From assembly GCF_003857035.1 (NCBI RefSeq), contig NZ_QGSY01000118.1, forward strand, positions 1-35,198: a DNA stretch of 35,198 nt, written 5' to 3'. A program made the position numbers and the translations under genes. Positions 8,159 to 15,976 of the stretch are shown here, one piece after another (positions within the stretch are counted from its first letter, which is position 1; each line of letters starts with the position of its first letter). This DNA is from Micromonospora arida (GTDB lineage Bacteria > Actinomycetota > Actinomycetes > Mycobacteriales > Micromonosporaceae). The notes under the pieces are model-generated. The model saw only the letters and a list, made by a program, of their open reading frames with translations, did no database searches and was not told where the DNA came from.

Positions 8159-9400
8159 ATGGACACCCTGACCCGACGCAGGTTCCTACTGACCAGCGGG
8201 GTGGTCGGCGCGGGCGCGTTGGCCGCCGGGGCCGGCGCGTACAGCCTGCGGGACCTGCTGGACACCAGCGGGGACCGGGACCCGCAGTCCCGCACGCTGG
8301 TGCTGGTGACCCTCTACGGCGGCAATGACGGTCTCAACACGGTCATTCCGTACGGCGACCCGGCCTACCGGGCGGCTCGCCCGGAGCTGGCGTACCCGGA
8401 CGGGGAGGTGCGGCGGTTGGACGACGACTTCGGCCTCAACCCGGCGCTGGCCGGCCTGCACCAGCGCTGGTCCGGCGGTGGGTTGGCGATCGTGCGCGGA
8501 GTCGGCTACCCGAAACCGGACCGCAGCCACTTCCGTTCGATGGACATCTGGCACACCGCGCAACCGGACCGGCCCGGCAACACCGGCTGGCTCGGGCGGT
8601 GGCTGGACCGCGCCGGTGGCGACCCCCGGCTGGCGGTCTCCTTCGAGCCGGCGCTGCCGCCGCTGCTGGCCGGGGCGGAGAGCGCCGGTGCGGCCGTGCC
8701 GGTGACCGACCGCAAGGCCGCGAAGGGGCTGCCCGCGGCGACACTGACCGCGTTCGCCGCCGTCGAGGCGGGCGAGTCGGCGGCCCGAGGTCGGGCCGCC
8801 GCCTGCTTCGCCGACCTGCGGTCGGTGGACGAGATGATCCGCCAGGTACGCGACTCCGCCGACCCGGACACGGCGGACCCGGACGGCGAGCAGGCCTCCG
8901 CGACGGCCACCGGCGGGGCACGCACCCCACTGGACGCGCAGCTCGACCTGGTCGCGCAGTGCGTCGAGGCGGGAGTGTCCACCCGGGTCTTCTCGGTGTC
9001 GCTGGGAGGCTTCGACACGCACGCCGACGAGAAGCAGTTGCAGGCCGTGCTGCTGGGTCAGCTGGACCGGGCGTTGACCGGCTTCGCCGACCGGATGAGT
9101 CGCACCGAGGCGGGCCGGAAGGTGGTGGTGGCGGTCTACTCCGAGTTCGGTCGTCGGGTACGGGCCAACGCCTCCGACGGCACCGATCACGGCACCGCCT
9201 CGGACGTGCTGCTGCTCGGCGCGGGCGTCCGGGGCGGCTGGCACGGCTCACCACCGAGCCTCACCGACCTCGACGACGGCGACCTGAAATACACCACCGA
9301 CTTCCGGGACGTCTACGCCACGCTGCTGGAGCGGGTGCTGGACACCGACCCGGGCCCGGTCCTCGCCGACTGGCGGGGACGAGTGGACAAGCTTTTCTAG
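8159..9400 (+). CDS. DUF1501 family protein, Tat-exported
   Basis: A 413-residue DUF1501 protein, a family related to the alkaline-phosphatase/sulfatase fold. The N-terminus is a twin-arginine signal (TRRRFLLTSGVVGAGALAAGAGA), so it should be exported folded. Family motifs seen include LVTLYGGNDGLNTVIPYGD, a HFRSMDIWHT segment and, near the C-terminus, VYSEFGRRVRANASDGTDHGTASD, whose Asp/His residues resemble metal ligands. The ATG at 8159 has GGAGG 7 bases upstream, and the gene lies in an operon with the DUF1800 gene. Its TAG stop overlaps the stop of the convergent gene by 4 bases (CTAG at 9397-9400). The function is unknown. Confidence 0.9.
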   Translation: MDTLTRRRFLLTSGVVGAGALAAGAGAYSLRDLLDTSGDRDPQSRTLVLVTLYGGNDGLNTVIPYGDPAYRAARPELAYPDGEVRRLDDDFGLNPALAGLHQRWSGGGLAIVRGVGYPKPDRSHFRSMDIWHTAQPDRPGNTGWLGRWLDRAGGDPRLAVSFEPALPPLLAGAESAGAAVPVTDRKAAKGLPAATLTAFAAVEAGESAARGRAAACFADLRSVDEMIRQVRDSADPDTADPDGEQASATATGGARTPLDAQLDLVAQCVEAGVSTRVFSVSLGGFDTHADEKQLQAVLLGQLDRALTGFADRMSRTEAGRKVVVAVYSEFGRRVRANASDGTDHGTASDVLLLGAGVRGGWHGSPPSLTDLDDGDLKYTTDFRDVYATLLERVLDTDPGPVLADWRGRVDKLF

Positions 9401-10029
9401 TCGTCCTCTTCCGGGTCCTGGTTGGCCTGCTCGCCCAGCACGAACGCCTGCATGGCCAGCTCGTCGCCGGACGGCGAGACGAAGGCGGGCAGCTCACGCG
9501 GGCCCAGCTCCTGCACGTAGGACCAGAACAGCCGAACCGCCTCGGCCGGCGTGCCGGCCTCGATCGGCAGGTCGAGGCTGACCAGCCAGGTGCGTCGCGC
9601 CGGGGGCGGGCCGAGCTGGTCGACCAGCGCCCGGAAGGCCGCCGGCTCCACCGCGGTGACCGGCCCGTCGAGCGTCAGCAGGTCGGCCGGCACCGGCTCG
9701 TCGAAGGCCCGACGGGTGTACGCGACGACGAGCGTGCCCGGCTCGATCGGGGACTGCGGGTCGTCCGGGTCTTCGCGGTGGCGTCGACCCGGCGCGGTGA
9801 CCCGGCCGAGGGCCACCAGCCGTGGCGGCGCGTCGACCAGCACGGCGACCTGGTCGCCCAGCCCTGGCCGGGCGACGTCGGTGAGCCCGGTGAGCTCCAG
9901 CGTGTCATGGTGCACGAGCCGCTCGGCCTCATACCGTTCGGCGGGCAGCAGCACCGCCCAGGTGCCCACCCCGTCGGCGTTGCCGGCCGCACCGGCCCGG
10001 TGCGCGGTCTCGGTCGTCATGCCTGCCAT
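9397..10029 (-). CDS. Conserved hypothetical protein
   Basis: A 210-residue soluble protein not assigned to a characterised family. It has an N-terminal part with several beta-strand-like stretches (QVAVLVDAPPRLVALGRV looks like a small barrel strand pair), a middle segment around VVAYTRRAFDEPVP, and a very acidic C-terminus (NQDPEEDD). No signal peptide or membrane segment is seen. It starts 4 bases after the stop of tag on the same strand, so the two are likely co-transcribed; an ATG at 10020 is an alternative start. Its stop overlaps that of the convergent DUF1501 gene. A role linked to DNA repair would be a guess from position only. Confidence 0.72.
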   Translation of the reverse strand: MAGMTTETAHRAGAAGNADGVGTWAVLLPAERYEAERLVHHDTLELTGLTDVARPGLGDQVAVLVDAPPRLVALGRVTAPGRRHREDPDDPQSPIEPGTLVVAYTRRAFDEPVPADLLTLDGPVTAVEPAAFRALVDQLGPPPARRTWLVSLDLPIEAGTPAEAVRLFWSYVQELGPRELPAFVSPSGDELAMQAFVLGEQANQDPEEDD

Positions 10030-10033
10030 CTCA

Positions 10034-10615
10034 TCACGCCGCCGCTGGAAGGGTGACGTGACAGCCGACGATGTGATCGTCGACCATCCCGGTGGCCTGC
10101 ATCAGCGCGTACGCGGTGGTCGGGCCGACGAACCGGAAGCCGCGCTTCTTGAGCGCCTTGGCCATCGCCGTCGACTCCGGGGTGATCGGCGCCAGCTCGG
10201 CGAACGAGGCGGGACGGGTTGGCCGGGGCTCCGGCGCGAAGGACCAGAGCAGCGCGGACAGGCCCTCGGGCAGTTCCAGTGCGGCGCGTGCGTTGGCGAT
10301 CGCCGCCTCGATCTTGGCCCGGTTGCGGACGATGCCGGCGTCGGCGAGCAGCCGGGTCACGTCGGAGTCGTCGTAACGGGCGACGGTCGGGATGTGGAAC
10401 TCGTCGAAGGCCAGTCGGAACGCCGGACGCTTGCGCAGGATGGTCAGCCAGGACAGCCCGGACTGGAACGCCTCCAGCGTCATCCGCTCGTAGAGCGCGT
10501 CGTCGCCGCGCAGCGGCCGCCCCCACTCGGTGTCGTGGTAGACGGCGTAGTCGGGGGTGCTGGACCCCCAGGCGCAGCGAGCCAGCCCATCCGCGCCGAT
10601 CACCAGGTCAGTCAC
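10034..10615 (-). CDS. tag: DNA-3-methyladenine glycosylase I
   Basis: A 193-residue base-excision enzyme that removes 3-methyladenine from alkylated DNA. The family signature is complete: RCAWG near the N-terminus, YHDTEWGRPL, the EAFQSGLSWLTILRKR helix-hairpin region, and DDHIVGCH at the C-terminus. The zinc ligands expected from E. coli Tag (an N-terminal Cys and His, a C-terminal His and Cys) are present. The frame is open far upstream (to 11626), but similarity begins at VTDLVIGADGLARCAWG, so the GTG at 10615 is chosen. A TAGCGT box lies 7 bases before it and there is no ribosome site, pointing to a leaderless message. It is followed by a small hypothetical gene. Confidence 0.94.
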   Translation of the reverse strand: MTDLVIGADGLARCAWGSSTPDYAVYHDTEWGRPLRGDDALYERMTLEAFQSGLSWLTILRKRPAFRLAFDEFHIPTVARYDDSDVTRLLADAGIVRNRAKIEAAIANARAALELPEGLSALLWSFAPEPRPTRPASFAELAPITPESTAMAKALKKRGFRFVGPTTAYALMQATGMVDDHIVGCHVTLPAAA

Positions 10616-10622
10616 CTGGTAC

Positions 10623-10628
10623 ACGCTA
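10623..10628 (-). promoter_or_regulatory. Leaderless -10 box of tag
   Basis: On the minus strand TAGCGT is followed by 7 bases and then the GTG start of tag, with no Shine-Dalgarno sequence. This is the spacing expected when transcription begins at the start codon. Confidence 0.6.
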
Positions 10629-10684
10629 GGGCATCGCACCGACACCCCATTGCCACCGGCCGCCCGGCTGCCTATGGTGCTTGT

Positions 10685-10700
10685 TACCGACCGGTAGGTC
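10685..10700. promoter_or_regulatory. TetR-type palindromic operator candidate
   Basis: The segment ttaccgaccggtaggt has a core of accgaccggt-type symmetry resembling operators of TetR-family repressors. It lies about 50-65 bases upstream of the sterol-desaturase-family gene and could overlap its promoter. No tetR gene is present in the window, so any regulator would act from elsewhere. Confidence 0.4.
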
Positions 10701-10750
10701 GAGGTCACCCGACGGTGCACCCCGACCGGTGACGGCGAGCGGAGGCCGCG

Positions 10751-11647
10751 GTGAAGGAGTTCCCGGACGTCATCGCCTGGTCGATCCCGGCCTTCGTGCT
10801 GCTCATCGTGCTGGAGCGGGTCTCCTACCTGCTGCACCGAGACGACGACGAGGTCGGCTACGGCGGCGCCGACACCGTGACCAGCATGGCGATGGGCCTG
10901 GGCAGCATCTTCACCGACCTGCTCTGGAAGGTGCCGATCGCCGCCGCGTACGCGCTGCTCTACGCGCTCACCCCGCTGCGGGTCGCCGAGGTCTGGTGGA
11001 CCTGGCCGCTGATCCTGCTCGCGCAGGACTTCTTCTACTACTGGTCCCATCGCGGTCATCACGTGATCCGGATCCTCTGGGCCTCGCACGTGGTGCACCA
11101 CTCGTCGCAGCGGTTCAACCTCTCCACCGCGCTGCGCCAGCCGTGGACCGGGCTGACCAGCTGGGTCTTCTACATCCCGCTGATCCTCATCGGCGTACAC
11201 CCGGCGGTGGTCGCGTTCTGCGGCTCGGTCAACCTGCTCTACCAGTTCTGGATCCACACCGAACGCATCGACCGCATGCCGCGCTGGTACGAGGCGGTGT
11301 TCAACACCCCGTCGCACCACCGGGTGCACCACGCGTCGCAGGGCAGCTACCTGGACCGCAACTTCGGCGGCATCCTGATCGTCTGGGACCGGCTCTTCAA
11401 GTCGTTCGCGCCGGAACGGGAACGTTGCGTGTACGGCCTGACCAAGAACGTCGGCAGCTACAACCCGGTCCGGGTGGCCTTCCACGAGTACGCCTCGATC
11501 GCCCGGGACCTGCGCGCCGCGGTGACCTGGCGGCACCGGGTCGGGCATCTCTTCCGCGCACCGGGCTGGCAGCCGGCACCGGCCTCCCCGGTCAGGGCAG
11601 CCGGCCCTGCTCGACCAGACGGGCAAACCTCTTCAGCGCCTGGGTGA
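10751..11647 (+). CDS. Sterol desaturase/fatty acid hydroxylase family membrane protein
   Basis: A 298-residue membrane di-iron protein of the fatty acid hydroxylase superfamily. The three histidine clusters that bind iron are visible: SHRGHH, HVVHH and HHRVHH, each near a membrane helix. Membrane segments lie at about residues 9-24, 55-75, 85-100 and 140-165. Members hydroxylate or desaturate lipids; the substrate here is unknown. The GTG at 10751 has GGAGG 5 bases upstream. The last 56 bases overlap the 3' end of the convergent SRPBCC gene (11592-11647), so the C-terminal tail (rich in Ala/Pro) is unlikely to be essential. A TetR-like palindrome lies upstream. Confidence 0.9.
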   Translation: MKEFPDVIAWSIPAFVLLIVLERVSYLLHRDDDEVGYGGADTVTSMAMGLGSIFTDLLWKVPIAAAYALLYALTPLRVAEVWWTWPLILLAQDFFYYWSHRGHHVIRILWASHVVHHSSQRFNLSTALRQPWTGLTSWVFYIPLILIGVHPAVVAFCGSVNLLYQFWIHTERIDRMPRWYEAVFNTPSHHRVHHASQGSYLDRNFGGILIVWDRLFKSFAPERERCVYGLTKNVGSYNPVRVAFHEYASIARDLRAAVTWRHRVGHLFRAPGWQPAPASPVRAAGPARPDGQTSSAPG

Positions 11648-12089
11648 GGCCGAGCTTGGAGCCGGGCCAGAGCACCGGCCACGCCAGTCGACCGGCCCGA
11701 CCGCCCGGCAGGTGGAACCACTCGTGCCAGACGACCTGGGTGCGGTCCCGGTCCAGCTGGGTGCAACGCAGCACCCCCGGGCCGCGCAGCAGCTGGCCGT
11801 GGTGCACGACGCCGATCTCGTACGGCTCGTCGACCCGGACCACCCGCATCTCGTCGCGCAGCGCCGCCCGGCCGAGCGCGGTCACCGCCTCGATCCGGCT
11901 GCCCTCGCGCCCGTCGCCCTCGACAACCCGGACGCGGGTGAAAGGGATCCAGTCGGACTGACGTTCCCAGGCGAGCAACGCGGCGAAAACCCGCTCCGCC
12001 GGGGCCTCGACGATCACCGTGGCGGTCACCTCACCGGCACCGGGTCGGGCCGCCTCGCGAAGATCGTCAGCGCCCTCCGGCTCGGTCAC
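11592..12089 (-). CDS. SRPBCC (START-like) family protein
   Basis: A 165-residue protein of the polyketide cyclase/dehydrase type SRPBCC fold. It opens with VTATVIVEAPAERVFAALLAWERQSDWIPF, the usual first strand and helix around the ligand cavity, and ends with a long C-terminal helix (LTQALKRFARLVEQG). It has no signal peptide. Such proteins bind lipids or hydrophobic small molecules; the ligand is unknown. The GTG at 12089 overlaps the stop of the DivIVA-domain gene by 4 bases, indicating coupled translation. Its 3' end runs 56 bases into the convergent sterol-desaturase-family gene, so the two transcripts are complementary there. Confidence 0.85.
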   Translation of the reverse strand: MTEPEGADDLREAARPGAGEVTATVIVEAPAERVFAALLAWERQSDWIPFTRVRVVEGDGREGSRIEAVTALGRAALRDEMRVVRVDEPYEIGVVHHGQLLRGPGVLRCTQLDRDRTQVVWHEWFHLPGGRAGRLAWPVLWPGSKLGLTQALKRFARLVEQGRLP

Positions 12090-12709
12090 GCCGACTCCGA
12101 CCGAACCACCGCGTCGCGCTGCTCGGTGCCGGCGGTCTGCTCACGATCGGCCGACTCGTCGTCGGCGGGCGCGGCGGCGGGTGCCACCCCGTCGGAATCC
12201 GCCGGGGACGAGCTGGCGGCGGGCAACGGGCCGGGAGTCGTCGAGCCGACCGGGGCCGAGCCCGCCTCGCCGGTCAGCGGCGCATCGTTGCCCGGCTCGG
12301 TCGCCTTGCCCGGCTCGTCCCCCGCATCCGCGTCCGTGGTGGTCACCTTGCTGGCGGACTGCTCGCGGGCCTGCCGCAGCACGTCCGCATCGTCGGTGCG
12401 CCCCTCACGCAAGGCGATGACCTCCGACTCCAGTACGCCGATCAGCTCGGACTTGTAACCGATGTCGTAGGCGGCACGGCGCATCGCCTGATCGACCTGG
12501 TCCATCCGGTACCCGCGCAACCCGGTGTCGAAACGGACCGCCCCCACGTCGGATTCGCGCAACGGGCGGGTGCCCGGCAACGCCACGGCCTGCGAATCCG
12601 GCTCGGCCGGCACCAGGCCGGGATCGCGCCCGCTGACCAGCACGGTCACGCCGAATATCACCGCCGCGACGGTCAACGCCACGACCAGGAGGAGCAGAAG
12701 CTGACCCAT
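12086..12709 (-). CDS. DivIVA-domain membrane protein (Rv1209-like)
   Basis: A 207-residue protein with one N-terminal membrane helix (about residues 3-25), then a DivIVA-type segment (FDTGLRGYRMDQVDQAMRRAAYDIGYKSELIGVLESEVIALREG) predicted as coiled coil, then a disordered Pro/Ala/acidic tail. DivIVA-domain proteins gather at curved membranes or poles; this short, membrane-tethered form resembles M. tuberculosis Rv1209, also beside folP2 and tag. The ATG at 12709 is chosen because it gives a clean N-terminal helix; no good ribosome site is seen. It is the first gene of a two-gene operon with the SRPBCC gene and divergent from the folP homologue. Confidence 0.82.
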   Translation of the reverse strand: MGQLLLLLVVALTVAAVIFGVTVLVSGRDPGLVPAEPDSQAVALPGTRPLRESDVGAVRFDTGLRGYRMDQVDQAMRRAAYDIGYKSELIGVLESEVIALREGRTDDADVLRQAREQSASKVTTTDADAGDEPGKATEPGNDAPLTGEAGSAPVGSTTPGPLPAASSSPADSDGVAPAAAPADDESADREQTAGTEQRDAVVRSESA

Positions 12710-12808
12710 GTACTGATCGTGGCACGGCAGCCGGCCGGGAGCGACCCCGCCACCCGCCTCGATCACGATCGGTGCCGACGCCCGCCCGGAATCGTGGACG
12801 GGCGACCG

Positions 12809-12814
12809 ACTAGC
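12809..12814 (+). promoter_or_regulatory. -10 box of the folP homologue
   Basis: TAGCGT lies 51 bases before the ATG at 12866. Transcription would start at about 12821 and give a leader of about 45 bases that contains the AGGAGG ribosome site. The -35 region is not recognisable. Confidence 0.4.
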
Positions 12815-12865
12815 GTCGGGACCGGCCGACGCGGCGGCGACGGCGCGAACTTCCAGGAGGCGGGC

Positions 12866-13735
12866 ATGGCCGGGGCGCTTCGGCTGGGTGGGCACACGTT
12901 CGCCCCCGGCGAGCTGGTGGTGATGGCGATCATCAACCGCACGCCGGACTCGTTCTTCGACCGCGGGGCCACCTACGCCGCCGACAGCGCTCTGCGCGCC
13001 GTGGAGCGGGCGGTGGACGAGGGCGCTGCCATCATCGACATCGGCGGCGTCAAGGCCGGCCCCGGCGCGGACGTGGACGTCGCCGAGGAGATCCGGCGCA
13101 CGGTGGACACCATCGCCGCCGTCCGAGCCGCCTTTCCGGAGGTGGTGATCTCCATCGACACCTGGCGGGCCGAGGTGGCGATCGAGGCCGTGGCGGCCGG
13201 GGCCGACCTCCTCAACGACACCTGGTCGGGCGTCGACCCGGCGTTGGTCCGGGTGGCTGCGCAGACCGGCGCCGGCCTGGTCTGTTCGCACGCCGGCGGG
13301 CTGACGCCGCGGACCAGGCCGCACCGGTCCGCCTTCACGGACGTGGTCGCCGACGTGGTCGCGACGGTGACCGGGCTCGCCGAGCGCGCGGTGGCGGCAG
13401 GGGTACGCCCCGACGGCATCCTCATCGACCCGGCGCACGACTTCGGCAAGAACACCCGGCACTCGCTGGAGGTCACCCGCCGACTGGACGAGCTGACCGC
13501 GACCGGCTGGCCGGTGCTGGTGGCCCTCTCCAACAAGGACTTCATCGGTGAGACGTTGGGCCTGCCGGTGGCCGAACGGCTGGAGGGGACGGTCGCCGCG
13601 ACGGCCGTCTCGGCCTGGTTGGGCGCCCGGGTCTTCCGGGCCCACCAGGTCGGCCCGACCCGCCGGGTGCTGGACATGGTGGCCTCGATCCGAGGCGACC
13701 GCCCGCCCATGGCGACCCGAAGAGGGCTGGCCTGA
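12866..13735 (+). CDS. Dihydropteroate synthase homologue, FolP2 type
   Basis: A 289-residue TIM-barrel protein of the dihydropteroate synthase family. Several motifs differ from active enzymes: NVTPDSFSDGG appears as NRTPDSFFDRG, GGESTRPG as GGVKAGPG, and the SRKSFIG substrate loop as SNKDFIG. These are the changes I associate with mycobacterial FolP2 (Rv1207), reported to lack normal synthase activity, so the reaction should not be assumed. The start at 12866 has AGGAGG 5 bases upstream; the frame is open back to 12719 but without similarity. It is divergent from the DivIVA-domain gene. A complete folate synthase (FolP1) would be expected elsewhere in the genome. Confidence 0.9.
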   Translation: MAGALRLGGHTFAPGELVVMAIINRTPDSFFDRGATYAADSALRAVERAVDEGAAIIDIGGVKAGPGADVDVAEEIRRTVDTIAAVRAAFPEVVISIDTWRAEVAIEAVAAGADLLNDTWSGVDPALVRVAAQTGAGLVCSHAGGLTPRTRPHRSAFTDVVADVVATVTGLAERAVAAGVRPDGILIDPAHDFGKNTRHSLEVTRRLDELTATGWPVLVALSNKDFIGETLGLPVAERLEGTVAATAVSAWLGARVFRAHQVGPTRRVLDMVASIRGDRPPMATRRGLA

Positions 13736-13800
13736 CCGGTCGTCGCCGTAACCGACCGCGAACGGCGGACGGACCGGCACGATCGCCGGAGCTGTGACGC

Positions 13801-14178
13801 TCAGGTCCAGCGGAGGATGTTCCTACGCCAGGCGTAGAGGATGCCGAGCGCGAGCACGGCCACGAACACCGCCATCTCCACCACCGTCACCAGTCCGAAG
13901 CCCGGCCGGTCGAAGACCACCGCCCAGGGGAAGAGGAACACCGCCTCGACCGCGAACAGCACGTACAGGTAGGCGTACACGTAGTAGCGGATCTGCATCT
14001 GCGCCCAGTCGGCACCGACCGGGTCGAGCCCGCACTCGTAGCTGGCCCGCTTGCCCGGCGGGTCGGCCGGACGCGCCGGGCGTAACACCCGGTTGGCCGA
14101 GAACGCCGTAACGAAGAAGAGAACGCTGGCGAGCAGCAGGAGCCCGAGCGTCGCGTACGAGCCCAGGTATCCGTTCAC
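13801..14178 (-). CDS. nuoA: NADH-quinone oxidoreductase subunit A (NuoA), standalone
   Basis: A 125-residue membrane subunit of respiratory complex I. It has three membrane helices (about 5-27, 66-87 and 95-115) and the diagnostic loop KRASYECGLDPVG followed by QIRYYVYAYLYVLFAVEAVFLFPWA, which carries the conserved Cys and Glu/Asp residues. The GTG at 14178 is chosen: a TAGGCT box lies 7 bases upstream and there is no ribosome site, so it appears leaderless; the frame is open to 14262. Subunit A is normally first in an operon with nuoB onwards, but here it stands alone between folP and a secreted protein gene. It may be an extra copy or a relocated subunit. Confidence 0.92.
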   Translation of the reverse strand: MNGYLGSYATLGLLLLASVLFFVTAFSANRVLRPARPADPPGKRASYECGLDPVGADWAQMQIRYYVYAYLYVLFAVEAVFLFPWAVVFDRPGFGLVTVVEMAVFVAVLALGILYAWRRNILRWT

Positions 14179-14185
14179 AGTCGGC

Positions 14186-14191
14186 AGCCTA
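14186..14191 (-). promoter_or_regulatory. Leaderless -10 box of nuoA
   Basis: On the minus strand TAGGCT is followed by 7 bases and the GTG start of nuoA. No ribosome site is present. This agrees with the arrangement before tag and marR. Confidence 0.6.
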
Positions 14192-14306
14192 CCGTCCGCC
14201 CGGACGAGTCGTCCCAAACACGTTACGAATTTGTTTCGCATGGGACTAGTGCCCAGGGGCAACTGTTACCGAATACTGGACACCCACCCATGTCACCGGA
14301 GGACAG

Positions 14307-15739
14307 ATGGCCCGCGTGAAGGCATCGCCCGGTAACCGGGCGGAGGGGCGACGTTCCACGCCCCTGCTGGCGACCGCGCTCGCGCTCGGCCTGCTCACGG
14401 CGCTCGCCGTGGGACCGGCGTGGGCCAGCGCGGCCGCACCGGACGCGGACCCGGTCGCGACCACGGCCGAGCCGGTCAACGAGCCGGGCGGCGAGGAGCC
14501 CCCGACCACACCGGCGGAGGAGCCCACCCCGACCGAAGACCCGGGCGGCGAACCGGAGCCGACCGAACCGGCACCGGAGACCACCGCGCCACCACCGGAG
14601 ACGACGCCACCGGCGCGCCCGCGCGGGGCGGCACCACCCGACCGCCCAGCCCGGCTCCCCCGGTGCCACCGACTGCGCCCCCGGCCCCGCCGACACCCCC
14701 GGCTCCGCCGGTCCAGCCGCCCGCGCCGGGTTCGGCGCCACCGCCGCAGAGCCCGCTGGGCGTGCAGGTCACCACCGGCGACGTCACCCTCAGCGAGGCG
14801 TACTGGAACAAGGCGAGCACGGCGGCCACTCTCCAGGTCACCGTGCACAACACCGGTACCACTGCGCAGCGGGTCCGACTCTCGTACACGCTGCCCGCCG
14901 GGTTGACCGACGCCGGCACGAAGGGCTGCGCGGCCGTCGGTGGCGGCGCGTACCGCTGCGGGGCCTGGAGCACCGAAGCGGGCGTCCGCTTCAGCACCGT
15001 GCTGCGCCTGCGGGTCGCTGGCACGGCGTGGAAGGAGATGCCGCTCAGCGGCTCGGTCCAGGTCATCGCGGACGCGCCGGGAGTGCCCGGGGAGGCGACC
15101 GACGACCAGGGCTTCGCGGTGCTCTTCCCACCCGGCCCGCCGGTGCCCGGGATCACGCTCGCCGCCGACGAGGTGGCCTTCGACATCAGCGGAAGCCCCA
15201 GCACCCTCACCCTGCGGCTGGGCAACACCGGCAGGGTGGACGCCGCCGGCCGGGTCGAGGTAGTCCTGCCGGCCGGGGTGACAGTGTCGGCCCCACCGCT
15301 CGGCTGCGTGGCGGTCGACCCGACGCGTACCCGCTGCGACGCCGGCCTGATGCTGGCGGGCACGACCGCCGAGGTGCGGCTGCCGGTGGAGGCGACACCG
15401 CAGGCCCAGCGGGAAGCACCGTTGTCCGGTGCCGTGATCGGTCAACTCGATCCAAGTAGCGGCCCGACCCGTCGGGTGCAGATGAGCTTCCGGATCACCT
15501 CTGCGGCCGCCCTGGCCACGCCGGTGGTCTCCCCGCCGGCGCCGACCGGCTCGCAGGGCGTACTCCAGGCCGGTGGCGCGACCGGAGACGGCGGGTTGAC
15601 CTCGGTGGAGCGCACCGCGGTGATCCTGATCGCGGTTTCCACGCTGCTGGTGGTGCTGGCTCTCACGCTGGCCACGACCTCGCTGCGCCGCCGGCTCGGC
15701 GGCCCGCCGCCTGAGCCGGCACCCAACCCCGCGGACTGA
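14307..15739 (+). pseudogene. Secreted, membrane-anchored surface protein gene with a frameshift
   Basis: Two overlapping frames together encode one protein of about 477 residues. The first frame gives a signal peptide (LLATALALGLLTALAVGPAWASA) and a Pro/Thr/Glu-rich stalk, then becomes implausible. The second frame continues the Pro-rich stalk, then carries two beta-sandwich domains of the kind found in DUF11/CARDB-like surface proteins (from about 14758 to 15500), and ends with a membrane helix (TAVILIAVSTLLVVLALTLA) and a short basic tail. No LPXTG motif is seen. The switch is a -1 shift within about 14600-14640, near alternating GC runs. It could be a real mutation, phase variation or a sequencing error. 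The ATG at 14307 has GGAGG with 4 bases spacing. Neighbours do not indicate a role. Confidence 0.8.
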
Positions 15740-15745
15740 TCGACT

Positions 15746-15776
15746 GACGACCCCGGCACCCGCCGCCGGGGTCGTC
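15746..15776 (+). terminator. Terminator after the surface-protein gene
   Basis: A perfect 11-bp GC-rich stem (15746-15756 with 15766-15776) with a 9-base loop starts 7 bases after the stop codon at 15739 and separates this gene from korAB. Confidence 0.8.
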
Positions 15777-15900
15777 GGCGTGGCCCGGTGGTGATCTGAA
15801 TTACGGCGGGCGGGGCGAAATACCGCAAAGCTGGGCATTTCTCGGTCCGGTCTGGTCCCAGTCGGCGGACCTCCAGGGATGGTTAGGGCTCCCTTAGACG

Positions 15901-15906
15901 TAGGCT
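15901..15906 (+). promoter_or_regulatory. Candidate -10 box for korAB
   Basis: TAGGCT matches the -10 form seen before nuoA. Transcription would start at about 15913, giving a leader of about 105 bases before korA that contains the 14-codon ORF at 15977. No -35 match was found, so the call is tentative. Confidence 0.35.
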
Positions 15907-15976
15907 CTCAGGTGAGGAACGACAGCGGCCGGACCAGCCTGGGCGGTGCGGCGAAGCGTTGCGTCGAGGAGGTTCC

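Noticed and set aside
10034..11626. A 530-residue version of Tag starting far upstream
   Set aside because: The extra N-terminal part has no similarity and runs opposite the sterol-desaturase-family gene; similarity starts at the GTG at 10615.
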